This document shows positions 12,134 through 17,753 of a stretch of 17,753 nt of DNA, in pieces. The first letter of the stretch is position 1, and every line of letters starts with the position of its first letter. The stretch comes from an uncultured Nocardiaceae bacterium (GTDB lineage: Bacteria > Actinomycetota > Actinomycetes > Mycobacteriales > Mycobacteriaceae), in NCBI GenBank assembly GCA_936936565.1, contig CAKZIX010000087.1, positions 1-17,753 on the forward strand, read 5' to 3'. The translations under genes were made by a program, and so were the position numbers. Under the pieces are notes generated by a model. The model was not told the DNA's origin, did not search any database, and saw only the letters and a program-made list of their open reading frames with translations.

Positions 12134-13651
12134 ATGCAAGGCGACCTGACGACGACTCGTGAGCAGTTCCGCCTCCTCGCCGCCGCGCACCGTGTGGTTC
12201 CTGTGACGCGAAAGGTGTTGGCAGACTCGGAGACTCCGCTCTCGGCCTACCGGAAGCTGGCCGCCGGGCGGCCGGGCACGTTCCTGTTCGAGTCCGCGGA
12301 GAACGGGCGCTCGTGGTCGCGCTGGTCGTTCGTCGGCGCCGGTAGCCCGACGGCGCTCACGGTCGTCGACGGGGAGGCCACCTGGCTCGGTGCGGTGCCC
12401 GCAGACGCGCCCGTCGGCGGCAATCCGTTCGACGTGCTGGCCGCAACTCTGGAGCTGTTGCGCACCGACCGCATGCCGGATCTGCCGCCGCTGCACGGCG
12501 GGATGGTCGGCTATCTGGGCTACGACGCGGTCCGCAGGCTCGAGCGGCTGCCCTCCCACGCCACCGACGACCTGCAGCTGCCCGAGATGGTGATGATGCT
12601 GGCGACCGACCTGGCCGCCGTCGATCACCACGAGGGTGCCATCACGCTCATCGCCAATGCGGTCAACTGGAACGGCACCGACGACAACGTCGACGCCGCC
12701 TACGACGACGCGGTGGCCCGGCTGGACCGGATGACCTCGGCGCTCGCCGCGCCCGCGGTGTCCACGGTGTCGACGTTCGAGCGCCGCACGCCGGAGTTCC
12801 GCCGCCAGCGCACCAGCGACGAGTTCGGTGCCGGGGTGAAGCGGCTGGTGTCCGAGATCGAGGCCGGCGAAGCGTTCCAGGTAGTGCTCTCACAGCGGTT
12901 CGAAATGGACTTCGACGGCGACCCGATCGATGTCTACCGGATGCTGCGCGCGTCCAACCCGAGCCCGTACATGTACCTGATCCAGGTGCCCGACGGTGCG
13001 GGCGGCGTCGCGTTCTCCATCGTCGGGTCCAGCCCGGAATCGCTGGTCACGGTGCAGGACGGCATCGCAACCACGCACCCGATCGCGGGCACGCGCTGGC
13101 GCGGCGGCACCGAGGAGGACGACATCCTGCTCGAAAAGGACCTGCTCGCCGACGAGAAGGAGAACGCCGAGCACCTGATGCTCGTCGACCTCGGCCGCAA
13201 CGACCTGGGCCGGGTATGCGAGCCGGGCACCGTGCGGGTGACCGAGTACCGCCACGTCGAGCGCTACAGCCACGTGATGCACCTGGTGTCCACGGTGCAA
13301 GGCCGGCTGGCCCCTGGAAAGCAGGCGCTCGACGCCGTGGCCGCCTGCTTCCCGGCGGGCACGTTGTCGGGCGCGCCGAAAGTGCGCGCCATGGAGCTGA
13401 TCGACGAACTCGAGCTGACCCGGCGCGGTACCTACGGCGGCATCGTCGGCTACCTCGATTTCGCGGGCGACGCCGACACCGCCATCACCATCCGCACGGC
13501 GCTGCTCAAAGACGGCAAGGCCTACGTGCAGGCCGGTGCGGGCGTCGTCGCGGACTCGCGGCCCGACTACGAAGACACCGAATGCCTCAACAAGGCCATG
13601 GGCGTGCTCGGGGCGGTGGCCGCGGCAACGACCGTGCGAGGCGTCTCGTGA
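12134..13651 (+). CDS. trpE: Anthranilate synthase component I
   Basis: A 505-residue chorismate-utilising enzyme that forms anthranilate from chorismate and ammonia; the glutaminase partner TrpG is not in this window. The start at 12134 gives MQGDLTTTREQFRLLAAAHR, matching mycobacterial TrpE; earlier in-frame starts at 12113 and 12122 lack support. The regulatory N-terminus has FESAENGRSWSRWSF (Glu53-Ser54), where tryptophan binds for feedback inhibition. The catalytic domain has GSSPESLV, THPIAGTRWRG, DEKENAEHLMLVDLGRNDLGRV, and PAGTLSGAPKVRAMELIDELE. Length is normal. It opens a five-gene trp operon and its stop overlaps the next start as GTGA. Confidence 0.98.
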   Translation: MQGDLTTTREQFRLLAAAHRVVPVTRKVLADSETPLSAYRKLAAGRPGTFLFESAENGRSWSRWSFVGAGSPTALTVVDGEATWLGAVPADAPVGGNPFDVLAATLELLRTDRMPDLPPLHGGMVGYLGYDAVRRLERLPSHATDDLQLPEMVMMLATDLAAVDHHEGAITLIANAVNWNGTDDNVDAAYDDAVARLDRMTSALAAPAVSTVSTFERRTPEFRRQRTSDEFGAGVKRLVSEIEAGEAFQVVLSQRFEMDFDGDPIDVYRMLRASNPSPYMYLIQVPDGAGGVAFSIVGSSPESLVTVQDGIATTHPIAGTRWRGGTEEDDILLEKDLLADEKENAEHLMLVDLGRNDLGRVCEPGTVRVTEYRHVERYSHVMHLVSTVQGRLAPGKQALDAVAACFPAGTLSGAPKVRAMELIDELELTRRGTYGGIVGYLDFAGDADTAITIRTALLKDGKAYVQAGAGVVADSRPDYEDTECLNKAMGVLGAVAAATTVRGVS

Positions 13652-14409
13652 GCGCGGGCACCCGCAGCGCCGTCGGGGCGCTGGTCGTTGCGGCGGGGAT
13701 GTTGTGGGCCGCCTCGCGGCTGACGTGGGTGCGCGTCGAATCGTCGGACGGTCTGAGCGTCGAGCGCACCAGCGCGGTGCTCGGTTCCACCTGGGCGCCG
13801 ACGCAGACGCCGATCGCGCTGGTGCTCGTCGCGGCGGTCGCGGCGACGCTGGCGGTCAAGGGCTTCGCGCTGCGCCTGGTCGGGTTCGTGGTGGCGGTGC
13901 TCGCGGTGATCGCCGCGGTGCCCGCGATCGCGGCACTGTCCGGCGCGGCAACTCCGGAGCGGGCCGCGCGGTTCGCGGAACTGCCCGAACGGGCCACCGT
14001 CGACGCGGTGCACACGGCCGCGTTCGGGCCGGTGCTCACGCTGGTGGCGGTGGCCGTCGCGCTCGGTGCGGCGCTGGTGCTGTTGCGTACCAGGATCGCG
14101 CGCGGGCTGTCCGGCAAGTACGTGCGCCGTGCGTACCGGGAGGCCGTCGACGAACCGGCCTCGGAGCGCGAACTGTGGGACGCGCTCGATGCCGGAGCCG
14201 ATCCCACCGCGCAACCGCGCAGCTCGGACGATGCCGGTTCCCAGGGCGCATCGGCGGCCGTCGAATCAGGCGACGACCCCGGCGATCCAGCCGACAATCC
14301 GGACCATTACGCTGATCGAGACCCGGCGGATTCCCCCGGTGCTCCGCTTGCCGAGGCGACCGAGATGCCGCCGACGGCTGATCCCCGGAAAGGATTCGGG
14401 CCACGATGA
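13648..14409 (+). CDS. Trp biosynthesis-associated membrane protein (TIGR02234 family)
   Basis: A 253-residue integral membrane protein of the family found between trpE and trpC in mycobacteria and relatives. Four membrane helices are predicted at about residues 8-24, 54-72, 74-98 and 127-147. The segment SRLTWVRV after helix 1 and the cytoplasmic signature SGKYVRRAYRE, then ELWDALDAGADPT, are characteristic. The last 70 residues form a low-complexity Asp/Pro-rich tail likely to be disordered. It overlaps trpE and trpC by 4 nt on each side, so it is made with the pathway enzymes. Its function is not established; a membrane scaffold or transport role are guesses from position only. Confidence 0.9.
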   Translation: MSAGTRSAVGALVVAAGMLWAASRLTWVRVESSDGLSVERTSAVLGSTWAPTQTPIALVLVAAVAATLAVKGFALRLVGFVVAVLAVIAAVPAIAALSGAATPERAARFAELPERATVDAVHTAAFGPVLTLVAVAVALGAALVLLRTRIARGLSGKYVRRAYREAVDEPASERELWDALDAGADPTAQPRSSDDAGSQGASAAVESGDDPGDPADNPDHYADRDPADSPGAPLAEATEMPPTADPRKGFGPR

Positions 14410-15215
14410 ATGTCCTCGACTCGATTCTCGACGGGGTTCGCGCAGACGTCGCGGCCCGCGAATCCGTTGTCGACTTCGCCGCTGTCAAGGCGGCGGCCGC
14501 TGCCGCGCCGTCCGCGCTGGACGCCAAGGCGGCACTGCTGGAGCCCGGCATCGGTGTCATCGCCGAGGTCAAGCGTGCCAGCCCGTCGCGGGGCGCGCTC
14601 GCCGACATTGCGAACCCGGCCGATCTCGCGCTCGCCTACGAAGACGGCGGCGCCCGCATCATCAGCGTGCTCACCGAGGAGCGCCGCTTCCACGGCTCGC
14701 TCGCGGACCTGGACGCGGTGCGCAAGGCGGTGCGAATCCCGGTGCTGCGCAAAGATTTCGTGATCGGGCCCTACCAGATCCACGAGGCCCGCGCGCACGG
14801 CGCCGATGTCATCCTGCTGATCGTTGCCGCGCTGGAGCAGCACGCGCTGGTGTCGCTGCTGGATCGCACGGAGTCGCTCGGCATGACGGCGCTCGTCGAG
14901 GTGCACACGGAAGAAGAGGCCGACCGCGCCCTCGAGGCCGGCGCCAAGGTGATCGGCGTGAACGCGCGCAACCTCAAGACGCTCGAGGTGGATCGCGACG
15001 TGTTCGCCCGGATCGCGCCCGGGCTGCCCACCGAGGTGGTGCGTATCGCCGAGTCGGGGGTGCGCGGGACGGCGGATCTGCTGGCCTACGCCGGCGCCGG
15101 TGCCGACGCGGTGCTCGTCGGTGAGGGTCTGGTGACCAGCGGAGATCCGCGCGCTGCCGTCGCCGAACTGGTCACCGCGGGTACGCACCCGTCGTGCCCG
15201 AAGCCCGCCCGATGA
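14406..15215 (+). CDS. trpC: Indole-3-glycerol phosphate synthase
   Basis: A 269-residue (beta-alpha)8 barrel that closes carboxyphenylaminodeoxyribulose phosphate to indole-3-glycerol phosphate. Family motifs are intact: VIAEVKRASPSRG with Glu54 and Lys56, VLRKDFVIGPYQ with Lys116, ALVEVHTEEEA with Glu165, GVNARNLKT with Asn186, and IAESGVRG near the C-terminus for phosphate binding. It is the monofunctional form, without a fused TrpF domain. The ATG overlaps the membrane-protein stop and the TGA overlaps trpB (ATGA, 15212-15215). Confidence 0.98.
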   Translation: MNVLDSILDGVRADVAARESVVDFAAVKAAAAAAPSALDAKAALLEPGIGVIAEVKRASPSRGALADIANPADLALAYEDGGARIISVLTEERRFHGSLADLDAVRKAVRIPVLRKDFVIGPYQIHEARAHGADVILLIVAALEQHALVSLLDRTESLGMTALVEVHTEEEADRALEAGAKVIGVNARNLKTLEVDRDVFARIAPGLPTEVVRIAESGVRGTADLLAYAGAGADAVLVGEGLVTSGDPRAAVAELVTAGTHPSCPKPAR

Positions 15216-16468
15216 GCGACAAGGAAATCCTGCCGCCGGCCAGCGCGGGCATTGCCGAGCGCAGCGGTCACGAGCCCGACGACGGCGGCCACTTCGGCGT
15301 GTACGGCGGCCGGCACGTGCCCGAGGCCCTGATGGCAGTCATCGAAGAGGTCACCGCCACCTACGACAAGGTGCGTGCCGATCCGGGCTTCCTGAACGAG
15401 CTGGATCAGCTGCAGCGCGATTACACGGGCCGGCCCTCGCCCCTGTACGAGGCGCGCCGCCTCGCCGAGCACGGTGGGGGCGCGCGTTTCCTGCTCAAGC
15501 GCGAAGACCTGAACCACACCGGCTCGCACAAGATCAACAATGTGCTCGGCCAGGCGCTGCTCGCGCAGCGCATGGGAAAGACGCGGGTGATCGCGGAGAC
15601 CGGCGCCGGTCAGCACGGGGTGGCCACGGCGACGGCCTGCGCGCTGCTGGGTCAGGAGTGCGTGATCTACATGGGCGCGGTGGACACCCAGCGCCAAGCG
15701 CTCAACGTGGCCCGCATGCGGTTGCTCGGCGCCGAGGTGATCTCCGTCGAATCCGGTTCGCGCACCTTGAAAGACGCGATCAACGAGGCGCTGCGTGACT
15801 GGGTCACCAACGCCCACAACACATATTACTGCTTCGGCACCGCCGCCGGGCCGCACCCGTTCCCGATGCTGGTGCGCGACCTGCAGCGGGTCGTCGGGCT
15901 GGAGGCACGCGCTCAGGTACTGGCGCACACCGGCCGGCTGCCCGACGCCGTAACTGCTTGCGTCGGTGGCGGTTCCAACGCCATCGGGATCTTTCACGCG
16001 TTCCTCGACGATCCGGGCGTGCGCCTGATCGGCTACGAGGCCGCCGGCGACGGCGTCGAAACCGGCAGGCACGCAGCCACGTTCACCGGCGGGTCGCCTG
16101 GGGCGTTCCAGGGCGCCTACTCCTACCTGCTGCAGGACGAAGACGGCCAGACCATCGAATCGCATTCGATCTCAGCCGGTTTGGATTATCCGGGCGTCGG
16201 ACCCGAACACGCCTATCTCAAGGACATCGGCCGCGCCGAGTACGAGCCGGTCACCGACGCGGAGGCGATGGACGCGCTGCTGACGCTCAGCCGCGCGGAG
16301 GGCATCATCCCGGCCATCGAGTCCGCGCACGCCGTCGCCGGGGCGCTGCGACTGGGCCGGGAACTCGGGCCGAACGCGATCATCGTCGTGAACATCTCCG
16401 GCCGCGGCGACAAGGACATGGACACCGCCGCCAAGTGGTTCGGCCTGTACGACGGAGAGTCGAAATGA
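15212..16468 (+). CDS. trpB: Tryptophan synthase beta subunit
   Basis: A 418-residue PLP enzyme that condenses indole with serine to form tryptophan. The PLP lysine is Lys107 in HTGSHKINNVLGQ. Other blocks are HFGVYGGRHVPEALM at the start of the fold, ETGAGQHGVATATA with the catalytic glutamate loop, CVGGGSNAIGIFHAF that binds the PLP phosphate, and SGRGDKDM at the C-terminus. The ATG at 15212 overlaps the trpC stop as ATGA, like every other junction in this operon; a GTG at 15194 would add six residues and overlap trpC by 22 nt. The N-terminal 25 residues are variable. Indole arrives through the tunnel from TrpA, encoded next. Confidence 0.98.
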   Translation: MSDKEILPPASAGIAERSGHEPDDGGHFGVYGGRHVPEALMAVIEEVTATYDKVRADPGFLNELDQLQRDYTGRPSPLYEARRLAEHGGGARFLLKREDLNHTGSHKINNVLGQALLAQRMGKTRVIAETGAGQHGVATATACALLGQECVIYMGAVDTQRQALNVARMRLLGAEVISVESGSRTLKDAINEALRDWVTNAHNTYYCFGTAAGPHPFPMLVRDLQRVVGLEARAQVLAHTGRLPDAVTACVGGGSNAIGIFHAFLDDPGVRLIGYEAAGDGVETGRHAATFTGGSPGAFQGAYSYLLQDEDGQTIESHSISAGLDYPGVGPEHAYLKDIGRAEYEPVTDAEAMDALLTLSRAEGIIPAIESAHAVAGALRLGRELGPNAIIVVNISGRGDKDMDTAAKWFGLYDGESK

Positions 16469-17256
16469 GCCGTCTGGCACCGGTTTTCGACAAGTGCCGC
16501 GGGGAAGGCCGGGCCGCGCTGGTCGGCTACCTGCCGACCGGATTCCCGGACATGCCCGGATCCATCGAGGCCGTGCAGGCGCTGGTCGAGTCCGGCTGCG
16601 ACCTCATCGAGGTCGGCATCGCCTACTCCGACCCGGTGATGGACGGCCCCACCATCCAGGCCGCCGCCGAGCAGGCCCTGCGCAACGGCGTGCGGGTGCG
16701 CGACGTCTTTCGTGTGGTGGAAGCCATTGCCGCCGTGGGGGGTTCGTCGGTCGTGATGACCTACTGGAACCCCGTGCTGCGGTACGGCGTTGACGCGTTC
16801 GCGCGCGACCTGGCCGCCGCGGGCGGTAAGGGCATGATCACGCCGAACCTGATTCCCGAAGAGGCGGGCGATTGGTTCGCCGCGTCCGAGGCGCACGATC
16901 TGGACCGGATCTTCCTCGTGGCACCCTCGTCCACCGAGGAGCGGCTCGTCAAGACGATCGAGGCCAGCCGCGGGTTCGTCTACGCCACCTCGACCATGGG
17001 TGTCACCGGTGCGCGCGCCACCGTGAGCTCCGCGGCCCCAGAACTGGTCGCGCGGGTAAAGGCGCACTCCGATATCCCCGTCGGTGTCGGCATCGGCGTG
17101 CGCTCGGGCGCGCAGGCCGCCGAGATCGGCCGCTACGCCGACGCCGTCATCGTCGGTGCCGCCCTGGTCAGCGCGCTGGGCGAGAGCCTGGACGCGATGC
17201 GCGCGCTCACCGGGGAATTGGCTGCGGGCGTGCGCGCGAGTCACGCTCCGGCGTGA
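16465..17256 (+). CDS. trpA: Tryptophan synthase alpha subunit
   Basis: A 263-residue barrel that cleaves indole-3-glycerol phosphate to indole and glyceraldehyde-3-phosphate. Catalytic Glu49 and Asp60 fall at the same numbers as in E. coli, in IEVGIAYSDPVMDGPTIQ; the Ala after Ile replaces the Pro common elsewhere and is also seen in mycobacterial TrpA as I recall. Loop residues appear in MTYWNPVLRYG, ITPNLIPEEA, and the flexible STMGVTGARA loop that closes over the substrate. The phosphate site is in VGVGIGVRSG. It overlaps trpB by 4 nt and is the last gene of the trp operon. Confidence 0.98.
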   Translation: MSRLAPVFDKCRGEGRAALVGYLPTGFPDMPGSIEAVQALVESGCDLIEVGIAYSDPVMDGPTIQAAAEQALRNGVRVRDVFRVVEAIAAVGGSSVVMTYWNPVLRYGVDAFARDLAAAGGKGMITPNLIPEEAGDWFAASEAHDLDRIFLVAPSSTEERLVKTIEASRGFVYATSTMGVTGARATVSSAAPELVARVKAHSDIPVGVGIGVRSGAQAAEIGRYADAVIVGAALVSALGESLDAMRALTGELAAGVRASHAPA

Positions 17257-17263
17257 TCTGTGA

Positions 17264-17277
17264 CGGCGCCTGCGCCG
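17264..17277 (+). terminator. Weak hairpin after trpA
   Basis: CGGCG (17264-17268) pairs with CGCCG (17273-17277) around a 4-base loop, 8 nt after the trpA stop. There is no T-tract, so termination is uncertain and lgt may be reached by read-through. Confidence 0.22.
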
Positions 17278-17294
17278 CACATCGCAACCTCCGC

Positions 17295-17300
17295 TAGCGT
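17295..17300 (+). promoter_or_regulatory. Predicted -10 box of lgt
   Basis: TAGCGT ends 6 nt before the lgt GTG at 17307, with no Shine-Dalgarno sequence. The spacing matches the boxes before hisD, hisH and hisI. Confidence 0.4.
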
Positions 17301-17306
17301 GGCGAC

Positions 17307-17753
17307 GTGACTTTGGCGTACATCCCCAGCCCGCCCCGCGGGGTCTGGGAACTGGGTCCCCTGCCGTTGCGCGCGTACGCGTTGTGCATCATCGCCGGCA
17401 TCATCGTCGCCGTCTTCTGGGGTGAGCGCCGGTGGCTTGCCCGCGGTGGCAAGCCGGGAGAGGTCGTCGACATCGCGATGTGGGCGGTGCCGTTCGGCCT
17501 GATCGGCGGTCGGCTCTACCACGTGGCCACCGACTGGTCCACGTACTTCGGCGAGGGCGGCGACCCGATCGACGCGCTGAAGATCTGGCAGGGCGGGCTC
17601 GGCATCTGGGGCGCGGTGGCGCTCGGTGCCGTCGGTGCCTGGATCGGCTGCCGTATGCGCGGCATCTCGCTGGCGCATTTCGGTGACGCGATCGCGCCGC
17701 CGATTCTGTTGGCGCAGGCGATCGGCCGGCTCGGCAACTACTTCAACCAGGAG
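17307..17753 (+). CDS. lgt: Prolipoprotein diacylglyceryl transferase, 5' part
   Basis: The first 149 codons of Lgt, an inner-membrane enzyme that transfers diacylglycerol from phosphatidylglycerol to the lipobox cysteine of prolipoproteins. Membrane helices are visible at about residues 22-38 and 54-72, and again around 97-113 and 127-140. Signature blocks are LPLRAYALCIIAGI, PFGLIGGRLYHV with Arg69, IWQGGLGIWGAV, and the Lgt signature GRLGNYFNQE at the window edge. The histidine present in the GGLxxHG motif of E. coli is Trp here, as in other actinobacterial Lgt proteins as I recall. The GTG at 17307 is favoured by the -10 box 6 nt upstream and by the start TLAYIPSPPRGVWELGPL. lgt follows trpA in mycobacteria too. 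Confidence 0.96.
   Translation, partial: MTLAYIPSPPRGVWELGPLPLRAYALCIIAGIIVAVFWGERRWLARGGKPGEVVDIAMWAVPFGLIGGRLYHVATDWSTYFGEGGDPIDALKIWQGGLGIWGAVALGAVGAWIGCRMRGISLAHFGDAIAPPILLAQAIGRLGNYFNQE

Noticed and set aside
15194..15211. trpB start at the GTG at 15194
   Set aside because: The ATG at 15212 forms the same ATGA overlap seen at the other trp junctions, and the six extra residues have no support.
1..17753. CRISPR arrays, tRNA or rRNA genes, insertion sequences
   Set aside because: No regularly spaced repeats, tRNA-like arms, transposase frames or terminal repeats with target duplications were seen.

Overview
The window is GC-rich actinobacterial DNA. Gene content and order (nadC, hisDCB, hisH, hisA, impA, hisF, hisI, a bcp-type peroxiredoxin on the opposite strand, trpE, a Trp-operon membrane protein, trpCBA, lgt) match the conserved his-trp neighbourhood of Mycobacteriales (Mycobacterium, Nocardia, Rhodococcus and relatives). 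The extra small genes fit a Nocardiaceae-like member better than Mycobacterium itself. That placement is inferred from remembered synteny and protein similarity, not from a search.

Layout. 1-365 is the 3' end of nadC. 362-670 (minus) is a 102-aa protein of unknown function. 671-837 is a regulatory gap with a 16-bp-arm inverted repeat and a good promoter. 838-3465 holds three co-directional accessory genes: a protein with a degenerate phospholipase D-like C-terminus, a Pol-beta-type nucleotidyltransferase, and a small nucleoside deoxyribosyltransferase/TIR-like protein. This is the most unusual part of the window and looks like an undescribed nucleotide-signalling or conflict module inserted between nadC and hisD. 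3518-6596 is hisDCB, translationally coupled. 6597-6896 is a 300-bp gap with a probable terminator. 6897-10054 is hisH, a 67-aa membrane protein, hisA/priA, impA and hisF. 10095-10962 is a 111-aa membrane protein, hisI and a 59-aa tautomerase. 10959-11599 (minus) is a vapBC toxin-antitoxin pair, followed by a bcp-type peroxiredoxin (11622-12077, minus). 12134-17256 is trpE, the Trp-associated membrane protein, trpC, trpB and trpA, all joined by 4-nt start/stop overlaps. 17307-17753 is the 5' part of lgt.

How the genes work together. The his cluster supplies most histidine steps; hisG and hisE are absent from the window. HisB is a single-domain dehydratase, so histidinol-phosphate phosphatase must be separate; impA is one candidate. 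The trp cluster lacks trpD, trpF and trpG. The hisA product carries the PriA residues, so it probably also performs the TrpF step. Nearly every transcription-unit start has a TANNNT-like -10 box 6 to 8 nt before the start codon and no Shine-Dalgarno sequence, which points to widespread leaderless transcription. No rRNA, tRNA, CRISPR array or insertion sequence was seen.
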